Below, in pieces: positions 20,601 through 32,968 of a DNA stretch of 64,000 nucleotides. This stretch comes from Asterella californica (lineage: Eukaryota > Streptophyta > Marchantiopsida > Marchantiales > Aytoniaceae): positions 20,626,001 through 20,690,000 of the forward strand of contig JAYKYS010000009.1 of the NCBI GenBank assembly GCA_036924285.1. Direction: 5' to 3'. The first letter of the stretch is position 1. Every line of letters begins with the position of its first letter. The notes under the pieces were generated by a model. The model saw nothing but the letters and a program-made list of their open reading frames with translations, searched no databases and was not told the DNA's origin. Made by a program: the position numbers and the translations under genes.

Positions 20601-21759
20601 ACGTGGAGGATTGATTTCATCCGTTATGGCGTTTGGTCAGTGATATATAGTATTCAGTTGTGAACTCTCTTTTGCTCTCAAGGGTGGTATATTACCATCT
20701 TTCTAGTTGTAAAATTCCTAGATTTGAAGAGTATCAAGATACATTTATTATAATTAAATAAATAAGTTCCTTATCAGTAGCTTCAAGGAGTCACAATGGG
20801 AAAACACACTGAGCATAAACATAAACATAAGGGGAAAAAATTTCTTACGTGTAAACATAACCAAGAAACCACTAAAAGATTATTTAATATTTCCGTGGAA
20901 AGATTGCAATATCTTTTAGGTTTCACGTCTATGATTCAATTAACTTAGGTTATACTTTTGATCATTTTTTGTTTGGCATGTTATATGTGTGTGAGGTACC
21001 ACACACATATGGGATAGGCTATGTTATTAACCGTTTGGGATAAATTTATTCGGATGTATTGTATCCCTTCAATTAAATAAAAAATAACAATGGGTCTTTG
21101 CCAACTTCTAAGATAAACATGTTTCTTCTTAGAGAGAAATGAAGAAGGTCCAAACTGTGGTGTAAGAAAATATAGTTCTCTCGTAAGTGGAGATAGAAGA
21201 ATATTCTCTTGAAACGAACCTTAATAAATGAAATAAAATTGTGAACATTGCAAAGCAATGGGGATTTTTCAAAAATTTAGACAACTAGATTCACCTTGTC
21301 ATCACAAATGCTTGCCCATCAGATTATGTTACCGGTCGATAATGAAAAAAATCACAATCGTAAAACAATGAAAGTTATTTGATAGTTTTGTTTCAAGCTC
21401 ATTTCATATAGCTCAACTCCATGGAACACCTCAACTTCGAGTCAACTTGGTGTGAAACATATTTATCATCTTTGTGGTTTCAAATGATGATAATGATACA
21501 GTTGGTTTCAGCATAACATTTGCATGTAAGTCTCGAGAGATAACTCTTTGTATTTTGCTGATAATATGTGAAAAACTAATAAGTATTTTAATATTATTAA
21601 TTTTTTAAAATAATAATTGTCAATATTTTATTAAAAAAAAAATATTATAATTTTGACCGTCTAAGCTCTTGCCCCCACGTTCTTTGCTATCGCTTCAATC
21701 TTGATAATGATGACAATGAAGATGGATGAAAAAGAAAGCGTCACATAATTTTAATCGTC
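20601..21759. other. AT-rich spacer
   Basis: No gene supported. A short imperfect palindrome around the GGTACC at about 20995-21000, with flanking TATGTGTGTG-type arms, is the only structure I noted. Confidence 0.35.
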
Positions 21760-22136
21760 TGTAAGAGTGTCTTATGTCTTTTGTAATAGTGCGCATTTGC
21801 GTAAGTAGAAACTTTAGTGAAAGTTATTAAGTAGTTATAGTAGAAGTTCTCGTAAGTTAGAAGGATGTACTATCTAGGAGCTTCTTAAACAATATTCTAG
21901 TAATGACGTAGAAATCTTCTATCGTATTGAGTGAAAAATATACTTAGGAACTTTCGTAAGGACTGAGGTTGCTTCAAAAAAGAAATAGACGGTTAGCTTC
22001 AAGAGGAAGCCATGTATACTCCATATTATAAATACCAAGACTTATGACCATCTCTAGCATCCATAGTTTCTCTCTATTCTGAGTTGTCCTCTTGGCTCCA
22101 CTTTATATTCCGCTCTTTTGTTCTTGATCTTTTACA
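21760..22136 (+). repeat. LTR of a degraded gypsy element
   Basis: It starts TGTAAGAGTG and ends TTTTACA, followed after one base by a tRNA primer site, so it is a 5' LTR of about 377 bp. No second copy is seen in the window. Confidence 0.6.
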
Positions 22137-22137
22137 T

Positions 22138-22150
22138 TGGTATCAGAGCA
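22138..22150 (+). other. Primer-binding site, initiator-Met tRNA type
   Basis: TGGTATCAGAGCA is complementary to the 3' end of plant initiator methionine tRNA, the usual minus-strand primer of plant LTR retrotransposons, and lies one base after the LTR. Confidence 0.8.
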
Positions 22151-23770
22151 AGAATGAGATGAAAGGAGTCTATATACCACCAGATCAGTTTCCACCGCAT
22201 CATTGGGATTTTAGAATCCATGTACTAGAGAAGCACTATTTCTAACAATTCGTCATCTCTCGATTTGATCAAGTTTTTCTAAATGATTTCATGGAATCAG
22301 ATGAGCCGATGATTCTCCTAATTGTTACATATGAGAATAGATGGACTTGTTGTCTGTATGTTTTGACTTAACATCTGAATCACAGAGAGAGAGAGAAATA
22401 GATCGACAAACAAATAGAGATAGAGATAGATAGAGCAATGGTTAACGTTCCGACGACCCATGATATCATTCTTCTCATGCACTAACAGACTGAATCTCAC
22501 TAGGTGTTTAGAAGAGAGAGAGCATGTAAGAGAGCAATTGCTCATACACGAGAGAGTAGACTTTCATGAGGAGAACAATCAACTAAGATTCCTAAGACCT
22601 AGACTCTTCGAAGAAAAGAGTTTTCCTGGAGTAGTGAGAATTTCTTGCTCGATTGTGAATAATAATTAGAAGCAATAAGTCTACACGATGAGCGAGTCTG
22701 AGTCTCACTCACATCATATCAGTTGGAAGGATTGGTAAAATCATGGTGGCGGTTTTATTTGGAGCAAGTATGACGTTAATACACTACACCAATTTCTTCA
22801 TGGTAAGACTTTAAGGTTGCATTGGCTTCTCGGTCCCAAATAGTCAATGCAATCAAGGTTGTGAGAGATCCTCTTGCAAAGTTGAAGCAGTTTGGTTCCG
22901 CACAAAGCTCTATATCGTCCAATTCAAGAATATCATGATGTAGGTTTCATATATGCACGAGAGTGAAACTTTAGACCTTTTCACTCCAAGATTGAAACCA
23001 ATGACTAGAACGAAAGTCACCATTAGAGAACCTCAATATTTAGAGGATGCTGTGTTGATGGATGAACGAGTCGATGTTCTCATTTCTAGTACATTCACAC
23101 AGACACGACCTGCACAACTTGTACACATTCTTTATGTAAGATCAATCGAAGTAGTTTTAATGAAGATCGATGTTATTCAAAGGAGACTTCTCACTCTCGC
23201 AGATCGAGAACGACTCTGACAAAATGATGGTTGTTTCTGTTGTCAACGAACAAATTGAATGTCTAAATCATGGAGGGCGAGGCCGCCTAGTTGCACAAGC
23301 AAAGTTCACGAATGAAATTGATTTGGAAAACGAAGAATCTTAATAAATGATGTCGAGTCATTTATTTGAAGACTAATAATTCTAATCGAACTGAAGGCTC
23401 GACATGTACAAACTTAATCAATCTTCAAGGTATGATCCAAGGTCATCCTTGTAAGATCTTACTAGATTGTGGAAGCTCAAAAAATTACATGTTCATGCAG
23501 TTCGTAAAATAATTAAAGATTTCACTGGAGCGAGTGGTTGGTAGCACGTTGATGATGAATGATGGAAGAAAAGACTCTGTATTTCATACTCTAAGTTTAA
23601 TAAAATTAGCTATTGGTAAGGAGTATTCTGAATCCTTATGATTTGTAGTAGCACCATTGCACTATGATGTCATTCTTAGACTTCTTTGGCTTGAACGTCA
23701 TAAAGCTCAAGTTGATTGGGCACAAAGACAAGTTCAAGTGCAACACCAAGGTCAGAGTTATTCTACTCTC
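22151..23770 (+). pseudogene. Degraded gypsy gag-protease remnant
   Basis: Translation in changing frames shows a gag C-terminal remnant and a zinc-knuckle trace (DGCFCCQ, about 23228). A clear retropepsin lies around 23440-23770: HPCKILLDCGSSKNYM with the DCGS active site at about 23464, and later the strand VAPLHYDVILRLLWLERHKA, the end-of-protease motif of Ty3/gypsy elements. Many stops and frame changes show it is dead. No RT follows; a tRNA-like/SINE piece interrupts it. Confidence 0.65.
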
Positions 23771-23777
23771 GTAGTCT

Positions 23778-23962
23778 TTGTGATGTAGCTCTAAAGTCTC
23801 TGGAAATCCCAACATAATTCCTCAAAGAGGTCAACCTATTATGATAACTTTTGTGATGCACCTCTAAAGTCTCTGCTTAGAGAGATGTCAACAAAGAGAT
23901 TTGAACTCTAGACCTTTGGCTTCATAAGGGATGCCTTAGCCATTGAGCTAGAATCACATCAC
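23778..23962 (-). repeat. tRNA-derived SINE-like sequence
   Basis: On the minus strand near 23957, TAGCTCAATGG matches a tRNA A-box and GAGTTCAAATCTC (about 23900-23912) a B-box, at tRNA-like spacing. The D-arm and T-arm are recognisable but the whole does not fold as a standard tRNA. The tail phrase CTCTAAAGTCTCTG occurs at both about 23790 and 23861, as an internal or nested repeat. A SINE in the remains of the gypsy element is the simplest reading. Confidence 0.4.
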
Positions 23963-24082
23963 ATCAAAATTTGTGTTTCAATAGTTGTTATGATTTTCTC
24001 TCTTACTTATTCTTCGCTTTAGTCCTTTTATATTTCATGAGTTTTATTCATTGAAAGAATATTTGACTAATATGATAAATTA

Positions 24083-25421
24083 TTTGTATATTCTATAATT
24101 TGATTTGATTTTATAAATTATTTTTATATTTCTCAACCATGACACCATATCTATCATGTATATCAGAATTTGTTGTGTACCAAATCACTTGATTGTGTCA
24201 TCATGGAAATATGTTGTATGGTGTAACTTGACTTTGTTTGTGGATGGTGAGATTTTCTTCCTGTTCATCTTGAACATGTTTTGATTATGTTAAGAATATA
24301 TGGTTATACATGTAGTTACATTATTAGTTTAATCTCAACTAGGCTTATAGAAAAGAGATGGAAAAGAATATTTATTCAGATTTTTTATTTTAGAATAGTA
24401 TTATATTTATATCATAGTATCTCTAGCAAAGTCAAAAAATTTAATGCTCATTTGTCATTTTTAGTTAATCCGTTTGAATCTTGACACCAATGGTGTCAAA
24501 AAGTTATGGTTGTTCAAAATATGATTAACTCGTACTTTCGAGAGGGACGGAAACCTCCAATTGTGAATTCAATCTATGAGATAGATTGCACCAGCGAAAC
24601 AATTGACTGATTCTACTAGAACTCAAAAGAAGTTGAACATGGATTGCAAATCAAAAGAAATGAAACTTCCATACATGAAACTGAAATACATCCACAAACA
24701 TTCAATCACAAAAGTCCCAGGAGAACCACACTTCAGATGTGAAACCCATAATATCTTTCATTTGTATATTCTATAATTTGATTTGATTTTATAAATTATT
24801 TTTATATTTCTCAACCATGACACCATATCTATCATGTATATCAGAATTTGTTGTGTACCAAATCACTTGATTGTGTCATCATGGAAATATGTTGTATGGT
24901 GTAACTTGACTTTGTTTGTGGATGGTGAGATTTTCTTCCTGTTCATCTTGAACATGTTTTGATTATGTTAAGAATATATGGTTATACATGTAGTTACATT
25001 ATTAGTTTAATCTCAACTAGGCTTATAGAAAAGAGATGGAAAAGAATATTTATTCAGATTTTTTATTTTAGAATAGTATTATATTTATATCATAGTATCT
25101 CTCACAAAGTCAAAAATTTTAGTTAATCCGTTTGAATCTTGACACCAATGGTGTCAAAAAGTTATGGTTGTTCAAAATATGATTAACTCGGACTTTCGAG
25201 AGGGACGGAAACCTCCAATTGTGAATTCAATCTATGAGATAGATTGCACCAGCGAAACAATTGACTAATGCTACTAGAACTCAAAAGACGTTGAACATGG
25301 ATTGCAAATCAAAAGAAATGAAACTTCCATACATGAAACTGAAATACATCCACAAACATTCATTCACAAAAGTCCCAGGAGAACCGCACTTCAGATGTGA
25401 AACCCATAATATATTTCATTG
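24083..25421. repeat. Tandem duplication, two units of about 0.67 kb
   Basis: Unit 1 is 24083-24760 and unit 2 is 24761-25421. They start TTTGTATATTCTATAATTTG and end with ACCCATAATAT(C/A)TTTCAT. They differ by only a handful of bases plus a deletion of about 20 bp in unit 2 near 25110. The unit is AT-rich and has no gene. High identity implies a recent local duplication. Confidence 0.85.
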
Positions 25422-27580
25422 CAGTATCTGAACACGTCAATCACACCATTTCAGCTTTTACACTTCATTCTCTCTTCTCACTATTCTCCTCTTTCCAGAG
25501 TCTCTTAAGTGTCGATATCGAGAATGAGCTCCCAGAACTTTGATTACTCTCTTCCGATTACATCAGAGTTTTTGGGGCTATATCCATTACAAACAAAACA
25601 AATGGTAAACATAAGTCTAGCTAATCTTCTATATATGGATCTTGGACTTCTGTTTTTAGAGGTCCACTCCTTTACGAGTTCTTTCTTACCAACATCCTGT
25701 CACATGTTATTTGTAATACGAAATTAAGGTATATAATGGAAATATATACTTTAATATTTTTTCTCTTCCAATATATTAAATTTTGCTCTTCACTGCTTCC
25801 AACTTGCATATCTTTTCCATCGTAGATCTATTCACGTTGATTTGAGTTTGTAAACTGTACTTTCTTCTATAAACTATATATCAGAACTATAATATCTGCA
25901 TTTTAACTTCTCTCTCCTTTATTTGCACATTTCCTCATTACGTTTTCTGTTGGATAACAATTTATATTGTTTCTCATCATAAATTAGCGTCATATCATTG
26001 CACCATCACGTTTTTCAGGTCTGAATTTTTTCTCTTTTAAGCTGCAGCTCAGCTCAAGGTCCAGCTCAATTTAGGGTGCTGCTATCCAAACGCTTAGCTT
26101 AACATATGGAACAACTATCTACGGACCCTGATTACATCTCCACAGCAGACAGCATGTATATTCAATGTACAAACTAGCTTGCAGCATGGCACCGCTTTTT
26201 CTAAACGTTGTAACCCAGACCTTATGTACGATTAGTGGAGATTAAAACATGATTTGTGATATATGTCTTTCTAAAATTCTACTGAAGTCAGAGATGTTTT
26301 TCTAAGCGTGGATAACTGGGAATCAAAAGCTAATCTTTTTTGAAGTAAATTTGAAAATATGGAATTAAACAGTTTACAAATATTAAAATGAGAAACTGGA
26401 TCGTTATGAGATTAGACTGGTATAATTACATAACCGTTTCGAGGCCAAGCCACTTATGAAAACTGTGAACCAGAGTTTTGGAACAGACCAAACCGAACTG
26501 GGGCAGGCTCTAGTAAACGGTATATATCTTTGTTGAAAGAGCTCTCTTTAAATGAAGATAAACTGCACACCCAATTGCCACGAGGAAAAGAAAGAGAACA
26601 TATAACTCTTCAAGGAAACTCACTCAACCTCAAAGGTATATGTGATTGTTGAACTCTTTTATGCACAACTTTCCCTTTTCGATGGAAGAGGTCGAGGCCA
26701 CGAAATGAGTTGAAAAGAAATTTATGTTAACTGACTAAGTTAGATGGTTCCAACTCTCTGTAACCCGCTAACTCTGGTTGGTTGGTTGGCAAGAAAGAAT
26801 AAACCGAGTGCTCCCGAGTTCTACAGTATGTGATACGTCACCTACTAGGTACTGCATTTCACAGAATAAATGAACTTGCACTTGGCCCCCATAGTCGAGT
26901 GTATTCACTTGCATATTATTCATTTCCTCCATTAAGAGGAAAATATTCCAGGGATTAATTTATTATCCTTTTTTTTCTTCAGAAAAGATTATGTAATAAA
27001 TTAATCTACTGATTAAATATATATATTTTCTGATAACAGCAGGCGAGCAAAAGTTCCAGAAGTTCATGTTGTATGCATATTATTCGATTACAAGTAGTAT
27101 AAGATAACGGTTAACATCGGTAATAACATACACGAGAAGAACTATTGTACCAGTGGTGAAAATAATAAAGCACCTATATTCTAGTGAATAGAAAAAGCTT
27201 CTTTTGCAAATGAGATTCCTACACCTGCATCTTTACTTCTTTACAAGTCACAATAATGCTCGTTGGAGTGAACTTGCATTTGACTCAGTCTTCCCTTCCA
27301 GCCATTAGTGACAATAAAAAGTGCTGCATAACGTACATCATTTTTCTCAACGAGCTCGTCTCGACACATCTAACCAAAAAGAGAGATCAAAAGAGATTTC
27401 TTTCTACAGCATGCAGATAAGATTTTCGGAATCTGATTTCCGTTTATTTCATCTCATATTTGCCCTAAACACTGTTCTTAACCGCGCAGTCATTTCCCAC
27501 ATTACCACATCCGATATCACTCTACAGTATAATAGCAGACGAAGTAAGTAAGAGGGGAATGTCTAGAGATTTACTTCACT
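25422..27580. other. Intergenic spacer
   Basis: AT-rich DNA without a supported gene. The longest open frame (25509-25727) has no recognisable feature. Confidence 0.35.
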
Positions 27581-27589
27581 GCACCGGTA

Positions 27590-27985
27590 ACCTTAATACG
27601 TTTTCGAACTTGACCCCACCCCTCTTAACTTTGCATTACTTGATAGCGTTCTCGACTTTACCACATCTTTAATATGTTTTGTGGATTTGACTCTACCCTT
27701 CTTAACTTGACATGACTTGATCGCATCTCTGATAGCAATAACTGATCATTAGGTTTATCGTTATGGAAAAACACTGCACTAAGATAAATAAAAGATATTA
27801 TTGGCTGATAATATATTGTTAAAGATATTTTAAATTCAACTTTCTGTATAAGGATATGGTTGACTTACCAACAAACTGTAATACGTTTGTTGGTAAATCC
27901 AACAAACGTATTACAGTTGCGATCCAGTAAATTTATGGGGGAACGTCGCTTACCACATCCATACTTTACGTGGTCAGATGAACGG
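27590..27985. repeat. Degenerate relative of the 8.87-kb MITE, with perfect hairpin
   Basis: The phrases TTGACCCCACCCCTCTTAAC (27613) and TTGACTCTACCCTTCTTAAC (27688) resemble the TIR phrase of the MITE at 8867-9275. An opposite-strand echo follows at about 27920-27960. In the same region 27874-27893 and 27899-27918 form a perfect 20-bp inverted repeat with a 5-nt loop. No target duplication was found. Confidence 0.35.
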
Positions 27986-27989
27986 TCGG

Positions 27990-29555
27990 TCTTGTAGATA
28001 GAAATCATCATCAGGCCTAGTCCAAGCTCATGATGCTTTGAGTCACAAATTTGAGGCTTCCTAATGATCCATTAGATCTGGATCATGCAGTGCTCCGTCT
28101 CCCCCGGTATTGATTTGCAACTGCTCCATAACGGAACATACAACTGTATAACCTATGAGAAATTACGGCCAGTCCGAGTCAGCAGGAATCCAAGCCCAAG
28201 TTTGTAAGTTGGTTAGATCGGTGACATAATCTGGCCTGCATTTGCGTGATATTCCACATGTCAAAGGCGAAAACTACAGTACCTTTCCGGAACTACGTCA
28301 AGCGGCACTGATTTCAACAAGGTGTGTGCTGGAAGTGGACGTGGACCCGGTCAAGCAGCCCAGCCCAGCCCAATCCACCAGGCCGTCCCGTCCCGTCCCG
28401 TCCATTCTCTTTTCCTTTGGAGTTACGGAATGATGCGTGTGTAATTTATGAGTCTTTGCCGCAGCAAACCAACTGACTGCCTGTCTTTCTGGAGTCGTTC
28501 GGCACGGAGGACTTTTAGTTCCGTATCTCGGCGTTGGCGTTGTGATGGTTGTACTGTACTGAGCTCTTGTACAGTCACTGCGGACGAGTGCCGGCGTCTA
28601 CTACTGTACTACGGCCCAGTCTGTTACTCTTTCCATGTACGGGCGCGGAAGCCCCGAGCCAAACACACCACCGAACCGTAAGATCCCTCCCGGTCACGGC
28701 TGGGAAGGGATGGGCGTCGTGTAATGCACTTTTCGTCTCAGGCCTCGGCTAACCGTATTTACGTGGAACAAAACGGTCGGTTGGGGAAGGCCGAGACACG
28801 TGCATCGGGGCTTTCCTGGCGCGATGAGATCGACGGGAGGATGGCAGTTGGATTTGACATCTGCGGTTGAGGATATTATCGGTAAACTGTAGGGTGGAGT
28901 GACGTCGGTAAACGGGTGAGTGGGGTTAAAATTTCGTTCATCCCTTCTGTCCATATCCCGTCACAGCGGCATGAAATGAAACGAAATGAAGGACGACGAC
29001 GACGGATGGCACGGGCATTGACGGTCTTGCTCTCCTTCACCCTTTCATTTCGGAAACTCGGCTCTGGGACCTCTCCTCTCTACGCTCCTCTGTTCGTCCC
29101 GAGCCCCAGCCTCCCTTCCCCGGCCCGGCCCGGCCCGGCCCGGCCCGCTCCTCTCCTCTCCTCTCCTCTGTTTCTCTCTTCTTCGGTGTGTCAGCAGCAG
29201 TAGGAGGAGGCAGTAGCAGCTTCTCGACCAGAGAAGCGAAGGCAAGAGAGAGGCAAGGGGCAGTATGGCTGTCTGTCTCAGCTCTGAGCCTGTGGAAGAG
29301 AAGACTGAATTGGATTTGTGTGTGAGTGTGTTTTTGATTTGCTTGTCGGAATTGTCGTGTGAGTTTCTTCTAGGGGAATTAGAAGGCGTGAGGTTGTTTT
29401 GCTAGGCAGATTTCGCTTTTTAGTGAGCTGTTTTGTGTGGTTTGTTTTGGATTTGTGGAGCAGGGAGTGAGTGAGTGAGGTAGGGAGGGTAGATAGATTA
29501 GAGCTTGAGTGATCGGAGAAGGAGAAGGGAAGGAAGAAGAAGAGAAGAAGGAGAG
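27990..29555 (+). promoter_or_regulatory. Probable promoter and 5' UTR region of the MYB gene
   Basis: GC content rises clearly from about 28.2 kb towards the MYB start. Low-complexity tracts include repeated CCCGT (about 28387-28400), a GGCCC-repeat (about 29119-29145) followed by CTCTC repeats (to about 29168), and a GA-rich leader (29515-29555). CT/GA-rich leaders are common at plant transcription starts. I could not place a TATA box or exact start site. Short frames here (28242-29203) are not supported as genes. Confidence 0.45.
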
Positions 29556-32500
29556 ATGAGGGGAGGAAGTGCTGCTGCCGCTTGTGGAGGGAACGGAGCG
29601 GGCGGTGCTTCGGAGGATCGTATCAAGGGCCCGTGGTCACCGGAGGAAGATGTGGTTCTTAGCAAGCTGGTGGACAAATTTGGTGCACGGAACTGGAGCT
29701 TGATTGCCAGGGGAATTCCAGGCCGCTCCGGGAAATCCTGTCGGCTTCGCTGGTGTAATCAGCTGAATCCCATTGTGAAGAGGAAACCTTTTTCTGGTAA
29801 TTCGCACTCACCGTCCGTATGCTGCACATCCCTCCCCTCCGTCGTTGGTCTGTGGTACTGTCAGGAGGCGACACAAAGGTGGAGAGATCTTCCACGTTGT
29901 AAGCTCGTTCTGCTACCCAGCGGAGTCAAGTTCTTGTTCAATTCGCACAGCAGAAATTGAATTCCAACAGTGAATACATCCACATTGTGTTTCGAAGCAG
30001 CTTTGTACCTGGTTCATTGTTGGTGGTTGTTGGAAGGTTATATACTCCATATGGTCCAAGAGCGAATCTGCAGCTTATCCCGGTGGTTAACCCTGCGATC
30101 CACAGCGAAAGCTAAATGCCACTCCTTTCCTTTTTCATAGTAGTAGTTTTGATCAGCTTGTTAAGGACTTCCGACAAGGTCAGAAGGCACGTCCAAAGCT
30201 GTTTCCGTCTAATTGCCTTGTGTGCAAGCTGTCAAACGCTGATGCTCTGGGAGCATAGCACAGGGGCACGTCTTCTTTTCTAAGTGTGCGGTAAGTTAAA
30301 GCGAGTCTACTCCTTAAGCAAGAAATGGTGGAGACTCGTTTGTCTTTCATCTGGACTCCGTGACGACTCGGATGTTCTTGGGCCGACTGTCTATCCCTTG
30401 GATTCATGCGTGGACTCCTCTTAAGCAGGGCAATGCATGAGATGAAATTGTAGGTTCCCGGACATGCTGCTGTGCTGGTGTTAAGAGGTGGACGGGAACA
30501 AAGATTAAATTCTTGTTGAGTAAGGTCTGATCAGCCATTGCTGTGCCATACTCTTGTCATTGGTGGTTTATGGCCCTTCGTTAGTCTGTCGGTGCAGACC
30601 GAAATTGCGATAGGGCGGCAAAATTGGCACGACCACGAGAAGTCAAGTTCAAGCTCTGCCCTCAAGAACATCGCGGGATCAGTCCGGAGCTTTCGGTTAT
30701 ACAGCTGCTTCTTGCTGCCTAGGGAAGGGAAGTGTTTGGACTAGTCCTAGACGTTAGCGACCTTTCCTATCATGCTTCTTGGTGTGAAACGGTCTTATAG
30801 TTCCGAGCCCGAACACGAAGTGATTTTCCACTCCCCTTTTGTCCTTTTGCTTGATGTAGTTCGCTCGTAATTTACCCGTGGATATTCAGTTGGTATTGCA
30901 CTGCCAGCCGCCATTGTTGTTGCGGACCCGTGAGGCACGTCTACGAGCTTCACCCGATTTCGAAGTCCTGTTTAGGAGTCTTGGTGCAGTGAGGCTGCGT
31001 TAGAGGGAGGTTTGCTACTTGGAGCCGTATGGGTGCGTTGACTGTTTTCCTGTCGTCAGCCCTCGCTCTCTCTATGCGATTAGTTAGCTATCGGGGACCC
31101 TTTCGCTCCCGAGGTGCAAAGATGTCGACAATCTGAGCCTTTGCGAATTCGAAGGGGTGGGAAATGCTTGGCAACTTGGGGTCTGGATTTGAGAGTCCAA
31201 GGCGGTTGAAGTAGTTGTCATTGAATCGTACACATTGAATCAAGGAAAATTCCTGTCGTGTGAGCGTAGTCGTGGTCCGCTGTTCACTGTGAAGTGTCGC
31301 AGCATGCCAAACTGTTCAGATGAGGAGGATTTGCGTTTCCACGGTGAACCTAACTTTCTAGGAGGAGGACTACCGTTCTTAGGAATTTACGCTGGACCTT
31401 TACCAGTCCTCAGCGATAAGCCTCCTCTTTCTTCAGTAGCTAAACAGTAGCGGAAGTGCTTGTGCAGAGCGTGCGAAGGTACAACCTTCGAGTCAGGCGG
31501 TGCCGAACGACGTGAAATACATTAATTGTGTGCGGAATGGGAGGAGTACCTGTTAACTGAAGTCCTTGTCACCTCGATGACGAACATTCAGTTATCTATT
31601 CTGAGATTTTGATTTTGGGTTCACATCTAACAAAGAGCTTTCAGAGTATTTGCTATCAGGTTCCTAACCGCGCCGTCTTTCCTCATTGCTGCAGAGGAGG
31701 AAGACCTCGCAATTGTGTCTGCTCACGCTATTCACGGGAACAAATGGGCATCGATTGCTCGAATGCTTCCTGGGCGTACGGACAACGCCATCAAGAACCA
31801 CTGGAACTCGACTTTGCGTCGGAAGTATCTGGGCGACGATAGAGGCCGGAAGGGTGAAGGTTCATCCGGCGACGACCGAGCCGGGAAGGACGAGGGTTCT
31901 ACAGACGGGTCCTCAGAAAAGATGAAAGGAGAAGTGAGTGATACTGATCGGAGCAAAGCAGGACGAGAGGATGATACTGAAATGGAAGCTGCGGACAACG
32001 ACTCCGTTAAGGATGGCGATGATCGGGATGTTTCTTCTGAGCAGTCATGGCCCTCGTATGAAGAAGGCGCTGCTCAAAGGAAGGTAAGGAAGGTAGAGAC
32101 GTTCGAGGCCAGAGTAAGTTCCGGTGAATCCTCGAAAGGGGATTCAGTTCACGTCCAGAATCAGTCGGATGGTGGGGTGGAAGATGTACAACCGACTGTG
32201 AGCCTCTTCCCTCCAGCAGGACCCAAGGGTGTTGTCAGGCCAACACCTCGAAGCGCCTTCAGAAACTACGATCCGAATAACGTTAGACCGCCCCCGAGAA
32301 AGGAAGAAAATTCCAGTGCTGGAGTTTTCACAAACCCATACTTGAATCGTCCTGTTCAGCTGTCACTCTCTCTGCCTTCCACTGCAAACTTTGACGATGA
32401 TTGTAATCCTTACGGGGCGAGCAATCCAACTCAGACCTTGGCTAGTCCTTCTTTCTGGACAGCGAGGTGGAATGGTACTCCAGATGTACCGAGCTATTGT

Positions 32501-32968
32501 GGAAGGGGTTGTTGTCCTCCTCAAGGTTATGGCGTATCAAACGGCAACAGTATCTCCCCTAAAGGTCCTCTTATGGGACCTGAATATTACGAATTCGATG
32601 AATTTAGCCCGAAGAAAGCAGGCACACCACTCTATGCAGGCTTCCAGTTCCAGGGGAGCAGCGCTTCTGTACAGAATGGTGTAGGAGCTGGAGGAGTTCC
32701 TGTGGCTTCAGTGGGGTATGGACAATCGCCTGAAGCGTTTACAGCAGCCATGAACATGGCATTAGCACGAGTGATGACGCCAATACTCCAGGGTCAGGTT
32801 CCACGGCCAGAAAGTTGGCCCAGCAGCGACGGGTCCTTGGTAGCTGGGAGCAACCCACTGGTGGAGGTTCTGCGTGGTATCGTAGCTCGAGAAATTTCGC
32901 AGTATACTGCTGCTATCGTTCATGCGCAGCAACAGAATCTGGATGCTCTCAAACAACAGAATCCCTAA
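29556..32968 (+). CDS. R2R3-MYB transcription factor, MYB44/MYB25/109-like
   Basis: This is a nuclear DNA-binding regulator. The coding sequence joins 29556-29796 and 31695-32968, giving 504 residues. R2 spans about 24-75 with W27, W47, W66; R3 spans about 76-127 with F79, W98, W117. The phrases [15 protein letters not shown] and [12 protein letters not shown] are diagnostic. The intron splits the codon after KPFS in the first helix of R3, with GT donor at 29797 and AG acceptor at 31693-31694; the splice restores the conserved EEED that follows KPF(S/T). R3 starting KPFxEEED and HAIHGNKWA places it in the MYB44/70/73/77 and MYB1/25/109 group (subgroup 22 and relatives). The rest has an acidic Ser-rich region (130-190), a short LFPPAG motif and a C-terminal helix (about 470-504: [19 protein letters not shown], then Gln-rich). 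I chose the ATG at 29556 because it is the first in frame; a TTG at 29505 is unlikely. Confidence 0.92.
29797..31694 (+). other. MYB intron (1,898 bp)
   Basis: It begins GTAATT and ends TTGCTGCAG, phase 1. Frames within it (for example 30180-30407 minus, 31235-31450 plus) have no recognisable product. GC content is close to the exons, unlike the AT-rich spacer. Confidence 0.85.

Noticed and set aside
23885..23957. Functional tRNA gene
   Set aside because: A and B boxes fit, but the acceptor stem and anticodon arm do not pair properly.
28242..29245. Small gene upstream of MYB
   Set aside because: Frames on both strands are short, low-complexity and unsupported; promoter or leader is more likely.
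29505..29960. MYB as a single-exon truncated protein of 151 residues
   Set aside because: The R3 half is found in frame at 31695 with GT/AG splice sites that restore the conserved sequence, so the frame after 29796 is intron.
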